Of a stretch of 64,000 bases of DNA, positions 25,847 to 39,590 are shown one piece after another. Within the stretch, counting starts at the first letter, position 1. Every line of letters starts with the position of its first letter. This DNA comes from Portunus trituberculatus (taxonomy: Eukaryota; Arthropoda; Malacostraca; Decapoda; Portunidae). The DNA is taken from contig NC_059294.1 of assembly GCF_017591435.1 (NCBI RefSeq), positions 15,189,378 through 15,253,377 on the forward strand. Direction: 5' to 3'. The translations under genes and the position numbers were made by a program. Below the pieces are notes generated by a model. That model searched no databases and was not told where the DNA came from. It worked only from the letters and a program-made list of their open reading frames with translations.

Positions 25847-26075
25847 TTAATTTTAATATATGTATTTTAATGTTTTATGTATATTATTGTAGCTTTTTGT
25901 TTTTAATTACCATTAATTTTATCGTTTTCACTTGTTTTAGCTATTTTATGCATTTTATTTAAGTTTATTATATGTATTTTTAATGTTTTATTGAATTTTA
26001 TTGTAGTTTTAGTATTTTTTGTTACCTTTGATTTTATCATTTTTAATTTCTTTTAGTTTTTATAAACTACATTGT
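25847..26075 (+). repeat. Element N 3' UTR, duplicated AT-rich unit of about 114 bp
   Basis: TATATGTATTTT followed by AATGTTTTAT occurs near 25857 and again near 25970. The following sequence (ATTGTAG, then a TTTTATC block, then a CTTGTTTTAG/TTTCTTTTAG end) is repeated with divergence, giving two tandem units. Confidence 0.6.
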
Positions 26076-26095
26076 ATTAAGTAAAATATCGTAGC

Positions 26096-26126
26096 GGCGC
26101 CATATGACCGTTGATGTTGCGGCGCC
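26096..26126 (+). promoter_or_regulatory. Possible 3' RNA hairpin of element N
   Basis: GGCGCC at 26096-26101 and GGCGCC at 26121-26126 can pair as a 6 bp all-GC stem with a 19 nt loop, 13 nt before the (CT)n. Its position at the very 3' end suits a template-recognition structure for the element's own RT. This is inference from sequence only. Confidence 0.35.
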
Positions 26127-26135
26127 TAAAATTAA

Positions 26136-26139
<4 letters not shown>

Positions 26140-26174
<35 letters not shown>
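26140..26174. repeat. (TC)n microsatellite, 35 bp
   Basis: Pure TC run at the 3' edge of element N, the same strand and phase as the tract at its 5' edge. Confidence 0.97.
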
Positions 26175-26177
<3 letters not shown>

Positions 26178-27040
26178 GTCGTTTGACTTGTATCTCAGGA
26201 ACCATGGTGGACTTGTTTAGAGATGATAGCACATTTTCCAATGATGCTGGAGGCATTCTGACATTAATTCAACTCCTGGAACAGAGAAAATATTGGGTTA
26301 TTAAGTTGCTTAGGCTATGGTTTCACCATTTAAGGTTAAGTATGATCGAAGTAAAAATCTACAAGGTTACATTACATTCTTGCAGGGTTTAATTGAAGTT
26401 AGGTCCTATGAGATAAATTTTTCAATAGACGTGCCTTATTTTTTTCTTTTTACTTCAAATTTTGCTTTAGATATAATGAATATTAATAAAATCTGTATCC
26501 TGCCATAGGTATGTAGAATCTGAAGAAATTATTTTCTACATTGCTAGTATTTTCCCTACCATTTCAATAGGCAATACATCAGGATCTCTCCATCATATTA
26601 TTCTTTCCTTTGAATTGGGACATATTGTTGTCACTTCTTTGGCTGGTTTTCCTAATTTATATAAATAAGTATTTTTGCGTAATAATTCCTTGCTCACCTA
26701 ACTTTATATGATTTGAGGTCTAATGATTTAGGTATCACTAAGTTATTTATAAAATGAAGACACATCCACACATTGTAGATCTTACCATCATTGGTTGAAG
26801 CTGTGTCCTGTATGTACATGAAGCAAGTTAGTATTTAAGAATAGGATGGTAGTGTCTGAGAGTGGTGTTCAAGTTTATGGGAAGGTTGATATTAGAAGTG
26901 CCAGTGTGATACTTACTATAGTTGCAGTCCATTTTATGTGTCTGATTTACATTAAACCTACAAAATAGACCAACTATGATATTAAGAGCAGCCAATGACA
27001 ATTTATATTTTTATTAATTTTCTTTATGTATGGTTCTCCT
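26175..27040. other. No gene recognised
   Basis: AT-rich; short open frames only, with no known domain. Possible unique host sequence. Confidence 0.4.
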
Positions 27041-27191
27041 CATTTATTATGGTTGGTTTATGCATTTGTAGACTTAACTGAGTGGATGTCCTTCCTACCT
27101 TTGGACCCATGCATCTGCAGATATAAGAAAAGAGGGAAGCTGCAAGGGGCCACCAGGCCTACATGAGGCAGTCCCTGTATGTTTAAGCTAC

Positions 27192-28640
27192 CTAATTCCA
27201 TCTATCATCCCCATCCATAAACTTATCTAATCTCTTAAAGCTCCCTATTGACTCAGCCCTGACTACATGACCACCAAGTCTGTTCCACTCATCAACCACT
27301 CTGCTTGAAGACCAGTTTCTTCCCATTTCTTTCCTAAACCTGAATTTTTCAAGTTTAAATCCATTATTTCTGGTTCTGTCCCTGCTACTGATCCTAAGAA
27401 CTATGTTCATGTACCCTTTGTTAAAACCCTTATCAGGTCTCCTCTTAACCTATGTCTCTCTAAGGAATGCAGTCCCTATATATTGTTAGTCATCCTACTT
27501 TGCACTGAATCCAACAAAGCTATATCCTTCCTATAATGTGGGGACCAGAATTGTACCGCATAGTCAAGATGTGGCCTGACCATCAGCAAGTATAGTTTTA
27601 ATATTACTTCGAGACTTCTGCTTTTAACACTTCTAAAAATTAATCCCAGTACTTTATTCACCTTATTCCTGGCCTCAATACATTGTTTCATTGTGCCGAG
27701 ATTGGAGCTAACTATGACTCCTAAATCTTTCTCATACTTGGAACTTCCTAGTGCCTCGATATCTATCGTGTATCTATTGGTTGGATTATCTCTACTTACG
27801 CTCAGTACCCTGCACTTGTTAATGTTGAACTGCATTTGCCATCGATCTGTCCATTCTTTCATCCTATCCAAGTCTGCCTGCAAGGCCATAGCATCCAAAT
27901 TGGACCCAATTAATCTACCTATCTTTGTGTCATCTGCAAATTTACTAATGTCACTATTAATTTCACTATCCAAGTAATTAATATATATTAGAAATAATAA
28001 TGGCCCTAAAACAGACCCCTATGGCACCCCATTAACTACTTCCCCTCTCTCGGAATTAGATCCATTAATTACTGCCTTCTGTCGCCTGTCGTCTAATCAC
28101 GCTTTAATCCAGCCTAATATTCTACCTTCTATACCATGCACTCTAACCTTTTTCAAGAGCCTCTGGTGAGGTACCTTGTCAAAGGCTTTACTGAAATTCA
28201 AGCATAGAATGTCATAATTATCACCCTTATCTGCTGCCTCATGAACCTTACTATAAAAACTCAACAAGTTTGTAAGAAACGACTTTCCCTTCATAAATCC
28301 ATTTTGTGTTTAATTTATCAAGCTGTGTTTGTCCAGGTGTTCCCTAATGTTTTTGGCTATTATTGATTCCATTAATTTACCCACAATTGAAGTTAAGCTG
28401 ACAGGCCTGTAATTAGACGTTAGGGTTTTATCTCCTTCTTAAATATGGGAACCATATTAGCTTCTCTCCACATTATCGGTATCTCACCTGACTCCAGTGA
28501 CATCCTAAAAAGTACCTTTAAAGCTTGCTGACGACTTCCTTGCATTCCTTTAGAGCCCTTAGATATACTTCATAAGGTCCTGGTGACTTGAATTTCTTTA
28601 GTTTATCTATCTCCTGTTCTACCATCCCCTTAGTTATATG
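27192..28640 (-). pseudogene. Element M reverse transcriptase and C-terminus
   Basis: Minus-strand frames give KFKSPGPYEVYLRALKECKE (RT entry, normally SPGPDxI), GKSFLTNLLSFYSKV, LNFSKAFDKVPHQRLLKKV (catalytic Asp read as Asn in NFSKAFD), KFADDTKIGRLI (catalytic FADD intact), WQMQFNINKC, KDLGVIVSSNL, RPHLDYAVQFWSPHYRKDI, and a tail with NRLGGHVVRAESIGSFKRLD. This matches CR1/jockey-type RTs. Between the frames are stops and small indels, and the stretch at 28300-28560 is out of frame. It belongs with the endonuclease and ORF1 further upstream on the same strand. Confidence 0.8.
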
Positions 28641-28798
28641 AATATCTGTCATCTTTTCACTATCCTCTGCCCTAAATATCAGTTCACTATCTGGGATTTC
28701 TTGTGTGTTCTCTTGGGTGAAGACAGTTAAAATTACTCGTTGATAATTCTACTAATCTCTTCCGCAGAACTAACCATCTCCCCATTTTCTGTCCTTAA

Positions 28799-29620
28799 CC
28801 CTTTCAGTGCTCCGGACCACGATCGTGGCTTTGAAAGAAATGCCTCCTATCCACGATTGTGGTCCCATATTTGACGAGTCACAGAATTAAACCACGCGCC
28901 TCCTGGCTGCTGCTAGTTGCCAGATGACATTCTCCCATCCTCCCTCGACTCATGGGATGCACCATCAGTTGTGTGGTAAGAAAAATATAGTCACAATGGC
29001 ATTAGAGTATCAGATGCCCCTTTTTTCACAATTATTATTATTTTACGACGTCGCTAGTGGCTATTTGTGCATTTATTTACAGAAATAACAAGAGTAATGA
29101 TCAAAATTTAATCTTGTTGTTAGAGAGCAGATATGCCAGATATTTTTTGTTTATTGGTGGTATATCGCGTATTTCGTATATTACCATATATGGGCATGCA
29201 TAGTACGTACATCAAGAAAACACTGAAAATGTATTTTATATTATTTGTGTGGGCATAATGTATGCACAGGTGTGAAAAATAATTACCCTAGCACGTTCTG
29301 GAGCAGTTCTGAGCAACTGCAGTTCAAATCAGCCGTAAAATTCTGTGTAATTTAGTGAAAAGACCTGCACAAGTTGCAGCGAAAATAACCACCAACTATG
29401 ATGGCAATACTCAACAGCGCACAACGTACCACCAGAAAGCCAACTTCCTATCATTATTGCACCACTTCCCAGGGTGAGTAAAGACCTAATTTTTTTTACA
29501 GTAGATGCATAACACTTATGCATGAGAATATTGATTCTTTCAATTCTGCAAATCTCGATTTTTCGGCCGACTTTGCGTCTCACAGTTATGACCCAAAAAC
29601 CTATTTGCGCCCTGAAAGGG
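28799..29620. mobile_element. piggyBac-like non-autonomous element, 822 bp, TTAA duplication
   Basis: The element begins CCCTTTCAGTGCTC and ends with the inverse of CCCTTTCAGGGCGC. Both ends are flanked by TTAA (28795-28798 and 29621-29624). TTAA duplication with CCC-starting inverted repeats is the hallmark of piggyBac. Removing it and one TTAA rejoins the element M reading frame (EEIGP then LKDRKWG). No transposase remains. Confidence 0.85.
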
Positions 29621-29624
29621 TTAA

Positions 29625-30200
29625 GGACCTATTTCTTCTCTGCTTTTCATCTTGTATAACTGAAAAAATCCCTTGGGGTCTGTCTTTGTTTGGATGGCTA
29701 CCCTCAACTCATATTCACTTTTAGCCTTCCTCGTTAACCTCTTAACTGTTCTTACTAATTCATGGTATAGTGGCCTTACAGCCTCATCTCCTGCCTTTAG
29801 CCTTTTATATATATTCCTCTTTTGCCCTATGCAACGCTTTAATCTGTTTGTCATCCACTTAGGGTCGTTGCTTTGTAATTTTATTTTTTTTTTTTATGGA
29901 ATGTTAGCTATATGTCCCTCATGCATTTTATTTTATTTAGAAATCTCACCAACCCTCAGCTAACCGGGATTCCCCGCATGTCCTAATCCAGCTTCCCCCA
30001 CTGCCTCACTCTCTGCCCTGCTCCGACTTCGCACCTCACCCCCCTTCTCTGCTTCTTCCTTCCTTCTACCTGATAATCTCTGCCTTCCCCTTGTCAAGGG
30101 ACCCCTTGTAAATACTCCCTTAATCCTTCAAAATTAGCCTATCTGAAGTCAGATACTTTCCTATTGTTCTTTTTTCTAAAAGTTTCATGCCATTTCAATG
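29625..30200 (-). pseudogene. Element M, linker between endonuclease and RT
   Basis: A minus-strand frame at 29621-29854 reads KRCIGQKRNIYKRLKAG, VRTVKRLTRKAKSEYELRVA and DPKGFFQLYKMKS, the Lys/Arg-rich linker upstream of the RT in CR1-like proteins. Above it, out of frame and with stops, SDFR and ANFEGLREYL-like segments continue towards the Tigger-like insertion at 30203. Confidence 0.65.
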
Positions 30201-30202
30201 TA

Positions 30203-31453
30203 CAGTAAGTCTTTGTTATACAGTACATATGCATTCCTGAAAACCTTAACGCAAGTCGAAATTACCATATACCAAACCCATTATAACTTGTAATAATGGG
30301 GGATGTGTTCCAGCATGTCAAAAGTCATGCCTACAGACATGAAAATAGTCATATAAAAAAAAATGTAAACTACTGCACAAAAGAAATAAACAGAAAATGT
30401 TTTTATTTACCTTTCACTTGCCACATATTCTATCAGATGATGTCCCTCCCGAGGCTAAGGGACAGTAGGGATTTCAGCCATTACTCATAATATCCACAAA
30501 AAGCACGTCGTTATGATTTCACTTGTGTTCATTGGGAAACGCAAGAAGAGACTGATTGTTGTGGTGGCTGTGCGGGCCGCAGCGTGGTGCCCCATTTAGA
30601 GTATTGCATACAGGCCTGGTCACCCCACTATAGGCAGGATATCAACATGTTAGAAGCAGTTCAGAGAAGAGCAACTATGATACCAGCATTAAAGCGCCTG
30701 GAGTATAGAGATAGATTAAAGGAATTAAACATGTTTTCATTTGAGAGGAGATGTATAAGAGGGGATATGATAGAGTTATTTAAAATGTTCTCAGATACAA
30801 ACTACATAGATGTGAGATCTTTCTTTACCTTAGAGGAGGGAAATAGGACTAGAAATCATGGCAGGAAGATTAGAAAGCAAGGCTGCAGGTTAGATATAAG
30901 AAAATATTTCTTTAGTCATAGGGTGGTAGACTTCTGGAATGCATTGCCAGAGATGGTTGTAAATAGCACTAGTTTGACAATGTTTAAAAACAGATTAGAT
31001 AAGCAGTTAAATTTATTAGATTAATAATTATGTATAGCACTGCATGATAGTTTTTATAAGAAATTTACTATAGTTAAGCAAGACATGATCCCCATGTATG
31101 GGGATCACAAATTGTAGAGGATTTCGCTGCAGGACTTAGCCCTGTTAATGGGCCAAATATTTAGAATTATTATATAATGTATTGTGTACTTGTAAGTGTA
31201 TCTTTAAGTACTGATGACGAGGTCGCTGTGGGACTGATACAGGATAACCTAGATGGGCCCTGGTGGCCCTTTGTTATCCTATTATTTATGTTATGTTATG
31301 TTATGTTATGACGTTACAGTATGGTGTAAATAAAACATGAGCGGATACCGTATCTGAATTTTTCTTACCGTAAATAGAATCGAGGGTAGTAATTACCAAA
31401 CACCATAACTTAATTTATCGGATAACGAAGTACCGTATAACGAGGACTTACTG
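30203..31453 (+). mobile_element. Tigger-like element, copy B, inserted in element M
   Basis: Termini CAGTAAGTCTTTGTTATAC and the inverse of CAGTAAGTCCTCGTTATACG are inverted repeats with TA at 30201-30202 and 31454-31455. Both subterminal regions match, in opposite orientation, the copy at 36355-37159. It disrupts the endonuclease of element M: LGNSDHKEI lies just to the right of the insertion. A non-LTR fragment (30585-31309) has inserted in its middle, and no transposase is left. Confidence 0.8.
30585..31309 (+). pseudogene. CR1-like RT C-terminal fragment with (TTATG)n tail
   Basis: A 5'-truncated insertion inside Tigger copy B. A 146-codon open frame begins at the truncation and reads HLEYCIQAWSPHYRQDI, RRATMIPALKRLEYRDRLKE, FERRCIRGDMIELFKMFS and WNALPEMVVNSTSLTMFKNR, which is the C-terminal tail of CR1-like ORF2 downstream of the RT fingers. 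The 3' UTR has CCTGGTGGCCCTTTGTTATCC like element M, and ends in tandem TTATG units at about 31284-31309. The frame is intact over its length, so it is relatively young. The flank resumes Tigger sequence immediately after the tail. Confidence 0.8.
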
Positions 31454-31455
31454 TA

Positions 31456-32000
31456 TACTGTATTTCTTTGTGATCACTGTTACCTAGCTAGCTACCAACC
31501 TCCACCTGCGTAACTGCCTCCTCCCTGTTTGTCAGAATTAAATCTTGAATATTATTTCCCCATGTGGGTTCTAAAATGACTTGCTTTAGAAGATTATCCT
31601 GAATGATCCCCAGAAATTCTTCTGCTTCCCTGTTACCCACCATCAAGCTCCAATCAATATTCCTATAGTTAAAATCCCCTACCACACATACCTTACTGTA
31701 TCTTGCTGCTCTATTTATTTCCTCCCATACATATGGAAGAGTTTATTTGGTTTGAAGCATTAGGTGGCTTGTACACTTAACCCATTACTACTGATTGAGA
31801 CCTGTCCTTAATATCTACCATTAGAGACTGTTTTGCTATCTGTCTTAATTCTGCTGTTTATGCAACATTGATGTTCAAAGCCAGATTTCTGTTAATGCAA
31901 TTATATCAAAATTTTCAACACAAGCTGCTCCTCTAAGCAAATCTGTCTTATTTAAAATACCCCTACAGTTTGTGTAATGCACATTTCAACTGTTCTTTAC
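31456..32000 (-). pseudogene. Element M endonuclease, broken
   Basis: On the minus strand the AP-endonuclease motifs appear in order: TNCRGILNKTDLL (RNA-element N motif), NFDIIALTEIWL (catalytic Glu), VGDFNYRNIDWSL (GDFN box), DLILTN and, beside the Tigger insertion, LGNSDHKEI (SDH box). The enzyme nicks target DNA to prime reverse transcription. The 31488-31685 frame is open; the rest is spread over frames with stops. Confidence 0.75.
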
Positions 32001-32079
32001 ATTTACTAACCTGGTTACTTTTCTAGATTTGACTATTCTCTTATCCCTGTGGATCACTGAAGTCCCTACCCTCTCCTGA

Positions 32080-32526
32080 CTAACGAAAAAAGAGCCAGAG
32101 TGCATTTAGCTCGCCTTCAAGTGTTCCAGCCAAAACACGAACACCTTGGCGTGGTAAATGCACTCCATCCCTGGCAGACAAGGTACCTTTGCCATAAAAG
32201 AGGTCCCATTTATCGATGAATGCCCGTCCATTGCTCCTGCAGTGATCCTCAAGTCTGCAATTCACTGCAATAGCTCTGGACAGCCATTCACCTCCCAGTC
32301 CCCTCCTTGGCAACACACCACATACCACAGGGGTTGCATCCTTATTCCTAATTTTAGCCAAAGCCTCCTTATATTTCCTTAACAGCTTCCCATTTCTTAC
32401 CTTACAAAGGTCATTTCCCCCCGCACTGAGGAAAACAATGGGTGTGGTCTCGTCCTCCAAACACGTGTCTAGCTGAGCACTACCCTCTTGATTCCAGCAC
32501 CGGGTAAGCACTATCTCATCCTCCAC
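32080..32526 (-). pseudogene. Element M ORF1: SGNH-type esterase domain
   Basis: The 148-codon minus-strand frame contains VFLSAGGNDLCKV (Gly-Asn block of SGNH hydrolases), LLRKYKEALAKI, PVVCGVLPRRG, AVNCRLEDHCRSNGRAFIDK and SARDGVHLPRQGVRVLA (the Asp-x-x-His pair, DGVH). This is the ORF1 esterase of CR1-superfamily elements, thought to act on lipids or membranes during the cycle. Upstream on the same strand (32632-32829) another frame gives a Glu/Pro-rich N-terminal part. The nucleophile block normally near the N-terminus (GDS) is not evident, so the domain may be incomplete. Confidence 0.75.
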
Positions 32527-33118
32527 TTCTTGTCCTTAGCTCAAAATGCCGAGTCCAAATGTCTCACCTGGCTGTCACCAACCACCAGTATCTTACCTGT
32601 GGGCAGGGAATCCTTTGCCCTCTTTACCTCGTCACCTCCTGCCTTCTCTCTCTCCTCCTCCACACCCTCCAACACAGTGAAGGAATTTGTCGTTTCCACT
32701 CACTGAGGCGCCCTGAGGACCTTTCTCCTTTTCACACCAGTAGACACCACTCGCCACTCCTCCTGGCCGTGTTTCATTACTTGGTATGGAGACTTCAGGA
32801 ACCGCCTCTCCCTCAAGCGCTGAGTTCATCTGACGGAACTCAGCCTGCAGGTCAGAGAATCACCCTCAAAACTCCTCCCGCACCTCCAAGATCCTTCGAT
32901 GGAACTCAGCCTCCACCTCTGATACCTTTGTAATGTAGGCCTCGAAGATAGAAAAACTAATGCATTCGACCAAAATCATAGGGAAGGCAGTGAGAAGGTC
33001 AGTGCAATCAATCAGGGATTAAAAGAAGAGATACAAGAAATAAAGAAACAAAATTTTGTACTAAAAGCCACGTGCCTAGAATACGAAAACTCCTTAAAGA
33101 GCTTATAGGTTAAAGTGC

Positions 33119-33667
33119 AGGATGGGATAGAAGGTGGATGGGGTGAAAACAAGCTGAAGAAACTGCAAATTGAATGGAAGTAGGAACAGGAAGAGGAAAA
33201 AGTTCAATTTTCGGAGGTTGTAAAGAGATTAGAGAAAAAGCTTTGTAATTTTTGGGATGAAGGAAAAGAAAAATCCAAATAAATTCACGAGAGAACGTAA
33301 AGAGAGAGAATTTGCCAAAACTGTTGTCAAACAAGTTCAGGCCAGCACACAAGAACTAGACCATGAGGTGGAAGAAGTGATCAGTCTAGGAAGATGCAGT
33401 GAAGTGGGTAGGAGACCAATGAAAGTGAGAATGAGATTCTATGTGGCAGTACAGGAAATCACGGCTAGGAAAGGGAAGCTGGCTGATGATACTAAACACA
33501 AGGATATATGGATAAAAAGAGATATGAATCTAGAGAAGGAAAAGAAGGAAGTGCTGAGAAGTGAAGCTAAGGAAAAAAACAAGAAAAGAACAGAGATCCA
33601 GAAGAAGAATTTTTACTGGAGGGTTCTGGATGAGACTAAATTAGTGGTGGAGGAGGCAAGAAATTAA
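33119..33667 (+). pseudogene. P1 ORF1: coiled coil and L1-ORF1p-like RRM
   Basis: A Lys/Glu-rich stretch (about 33119-33250, frame broken) is followed by an open frame at 33257-33667 with KEKKNPNKFTRERKEREFAK, EVEEVISLGRC, GRRPMKVRMRFYVAVQEITA, DIWIKRDMNLEKEKKE. The R-G-R...RPxKVxx...IxIxxDxxxxE pattern is that of the RNA-binding ORF1 of CR1/L1-like elements. The P3 copy (39687-40118) is very similar. The frame ends at TAA shortly before the endonuclease begins. Confidence 0.7.
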
Positions 33668-36349
33668 GAGTGACTTATACTAATATAGATGGATTGTTAT
33701 CAAGCATGTTGGAGGTTAGGGATTATTTGAAAGAGAAAAAGCCAGATGTTAAGTGCATCTTTGAAACAAAACTAAGAAAGCAGATCCATGTTAACTTTAA
33801 ACAGGAGGGATATAATAGCTGGAGGAGAGACAGGAAGGATAAAGGGGGAGGAAGAGTGCTAATAATGGTTCATGATAATATTTGTGTGGAAGATGTGAAA
33901 TATGGATAGGACAAAATTGAAGTAATGGGAGTAACAATCAAAACAGGAGTTGAAGAAGAGAAAAATTATAGTTACATATGTGCCACCTAAGACAAATACA
34001 TGGGGAACTGAACATAAAGATATGCAAAGAGAGGTGGTTAAGTGCCTAGATAAAATGAAAAAGAGATAGAAGAATAATTTTAATCAAAGACTTTAACTGT
34101 ATAAAAGTAAACAGGAGAGAGAGATGGAAGTAATGGACAATGCTGGGCAGTGGAGCGAGGAAGTGTTACAGTTGACTATGGTTAATGCAATGCATCAGTG
34201 GGTGGAGGAGTCAACAACATACAGGGGGAAAGAAGAACCACCGTTGCTTGACCTACTTTTTTACAAAGAAATCAGCCCTCTCCAATCATACGATACCTTA
34301 GTTTAATGGGAAGAAGTGATCCTGTTACATTAGAGATGCAAATTCAGGAGTAAGATGGGAAAAGTTACTGGGATGACTACAAAGGAGAGAGATTAAATTA
34401 TGCAAGAGCGGATTTTAAAAACTTAAGGATCTAATTTGCTGATATTGAGTGGAGAAACATTATGTACAGAAAGACAATAGTACAAGGGAAATATGACATA
34501 TTCTTACAGAAATGTAATGAAGTAAAAAAATATTGTACCTGTTTTTAGTTAAAAAAAAAAACATGCTTGATGCAATACTGGATACATACAAGCTAAAAAG
34601 GTAAAAGATAAAGCGTGGAAGAAACTCATAAAACAGAAATGACTATGACAGATGGCAGTACAAGGATGCCAGAAATTAATATATTAGAGTAAGGAGAGAA
34701 GAAAGAATTTTTGAGAAATGTGGTGAGTAAAAGCAAAGACGAACCCAAACTTTTCTACAAGTTTATAAACGGCAAAATGAAGAACAAGGAAACAATTGAA
34801 AAAATAATTAAAGTAAAGAAGACATACTAAACAGAGAAGGAAATGTGTGGAATAATAAATGAGAGCTTCAAAACGGTGATCACTGCAAAAGATTTCACAG
34901 AAGTTAATAGGAAATTGCATTGCCAAGGATTACAAGAGATTGTAGTGCACAAAGAGGATATTGTTAGATTATTGGATAAATTGGATGTTAGAAAAGCAAT
35001 GGGGCCAGATGGTGTATCAGACTAGGTGTTAAAAGAATGTAAAGAGCAATTACATGATTCAATTTGGAAATAATTACAAGTTCAATAAATGAAGGGAAAG
35101 TTCTACTAGAATGGAAGAGAGCCAATGTAATACTGATATTTAATGGAGGAAAGGCAACTGAACCACTAAACTACAGACCAGTTTCACTTACAAGTGTCTT
35201 GGGGAGGTTGTGTGAAATAATTGTCAAAGAAAAATGGGTTGAATTTCTAGAAGAGGAGCAAGTCATATTGAACAGACAATTTGGGTTTAGGTTAGGGAGG
35301 TCATGTGTATCAAACTTATTAAGCTTCTACTTGAGAGTTATTGCAGGACTGGAAAACAGAGATGGATGGGTGGATAGAGTATACCTGGATATTACTGTAA
35401 AAAGACTTTTGATGAAGTCCCTCATGGAGGACTACTTTGGAAACTAGAGAACATAGGAGGACTGCGAGGAACTTTGCTAAAATGGACAAGAGATTATATG
35501 AAGGATAGGGAAATGAGAACTGTGATCAGAGATACATACTCATATTGGGGTAAAGTAACTTGCAGAGTGCCACAAGGGTCAGTGTTAGCCCCCATTATGT
35601 TTTAGATTTACATAAATGACATTCACATTGGGGTAAACAGTTATATAAATTTATTTGCTGTTGCAAAGCTGCTAAGAGTTATCAAAACCAGAGAGAAGAT
35701 TGGTATGGAACTATTTGATGGAATAGGAACAAATAATGAGGACTAAAGAGGATAAAGATCTGGGAGTGATCATACAAGAAAATCTGAGCCCCGAAAAACA
35801 CATAAACAAGATACTTGGATTATCATATAAAATGTTGAGTAATTTAAGAGTGGCATTTCAATACATGGATAAAGATATGATGAAAACAAAATCATTGCAA
35901 GCGTGATACATCCAAGGCTGGAATATGCAGCAGTGGTGTGTTCTCCAAGCTCAAAAGGATACAAGAAAATTGAAAAGGATACAGAAGATTGGAACAAATA
36001 TGGTGACAGAATTAAAGGACCTAACATATGAAGAACAACTGAAGGAAATGGGACTGCCAACCCTACAAGATAGAAGAGAATGTGGAGACCTAATAACAAT
36101 CTACAAGATAGTCAGTGGCATTGAAAAGATAGACAAAGACGACCTGGTGTTGTTGACATAAGAAGATGGAAGGACATGAAAAGATAAGGATGACGCAGTC
36201 TGTGAAGGATATTGGAGAATACAGTTTTCCACACAACAATGAAAAAGTGGAATGCATTGGATAATGAAGTTGTTACAGCACATAATGTGCATAACTTTAA
36301 GGAAATATTAGATAAATGGAGACAGGACACTATGAGCCTCGCTCGAATC
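33668..36349 (+). pseudogene. P1 ORF2: endonuclease and RT, catalytically dead
   Basis: Plus-strand frames show YTNIDGLLSSMLEVRDYLKE (endonuclease N motif), CIFETKL (Glu motif), a shifted DFNC box, then in the RT KAMGPDGVSD, WKRANVILIF, NYRPVSLTSVLGRLCEI, QFGFRLGRSCVSNLLSFY, VYLDITVKRLL (normally DIKKAFD), and a C-terminal TYEEQLKEMGLPTLQDRREC. The catalytic FADD box reads FAV because the GATGAT for the two Asp is lost (near 35662), and about 110 bp after it are deleted. Numerous stops confirm a pseudogene. Confidence 0.8.
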
Positions 36350-36354
36350 CTGTA

Positions 36355-37159
36355 CAGTAAGTCCTCCTTATATGATACTTTGTTTTCCGGTAAATTCACA
36401 GTTACGGTATTGGGTAATTTCTACCCTCGATTCTATTTACAGTAAGAAAAATTCAGATACGGTATCCGCTTGTGTTTTGTTTACACTGTATTGTAGCGCC
36501 ACCACACCACCACAACAGTTAGTCTATTCCCATGTTTTCCACTGAACACAAGTGAAATCCTTACAGTGTGTTTTTTGTGGATATTATTATCACGACGCAC
36601 AGTGACACACCCATAATGGTCCCAAAACATTCTGCAGACACTGCTGGACTTGAAAAGACAAAGTAAAAGAGGAGTAGTCTGACATTGGAGGTAAAATTAA
36701 ATATTTTAAAGAGGAAAGAGCAGGGAGAAGGTACATCTGCCATAAGTTGAAACTTGGGCCTAGCCCAGTCAACAGTCTGGACGGTGTTAAAGAATCATGA
36801 CACTATAAAAAACCTGGAGAGAATGCAATGGATCTGTAGAACAGAGCCTCGTCTGCCCACTCAGCAAAAGATGAGCAAGGGCTGAAATCCCTATTGTCCC
36901 TTAGCCTCGGGAGGGACATCATCTGATAGAGTACATGACGAGTGAAAGGTAAATAAAAACATTTTGTTTATTTTTTTTGCGCAGTACTTTACATTATTTT
37001 ATATGATTATTTTCATGTATTTTCATATCTGTAGAGGTGACTTTCAACGTGCAGAAACACATCTATTTTTACATGTTATAATGGGTTCGGTATACGGTAA
37101 TTTAGATTTACGGTAAGGTTTTCAGGAACGCATATGTATCGTATAACGAGGCCTTACTG
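36355..37159 (+). mobile_element. Tigger-like element, copy A, 805 bp, inserted in P1
   Basis: Terminal repeats CAGTAAGTCCTCCTTATATG and the inverse of CAGTAAGGCCTCGTTATACG, with TA at 36353-36354 and 37160-37161. P1 3' UTR sequence is continuous across it. It is the inverted counterpart of copy B (30203-31453). Between 36690 and 36815 the plus strand reads LTLEVKLNILKRKEQGEGTS and NLGLAQSTVWTVLKNHD with one stop between them: the CENP-B-type helix-turn-helix of a Tigger transposase, followed by a deletion of the catalytic part. Confidence 0.85.
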
Positions 37160-37177
37160 TACAATACAACTAGGTAA

Positions 37178-39590
<2,413 letters not shown>

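Larger units (their letters stand above)
27045..32935 (-). mobile_element. CR1-like retrotransposon M, minus strand, two later insertions
   Basis: On the minus strand, reading from 32935 down, the order is ORF1 with an SGNH-type esterase domain, endonuclease, basic linker, reverse transcriptase and C-terminal tail. The element is interrupted by a Tigger-like element (30203-31453) and a piggyBac-like element (28799-29620); the coding sequence can be read across both insertion points. An esterase in ORF1 is known for CR1-superfamily elements. The 3' UTR contains a CCTGGTGGCCCCTT block and ends near AATAAATGAGG. Without inserts it is about 3.8 kb. Stops and frameshifts make it inactive. Confidence 0.8.
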
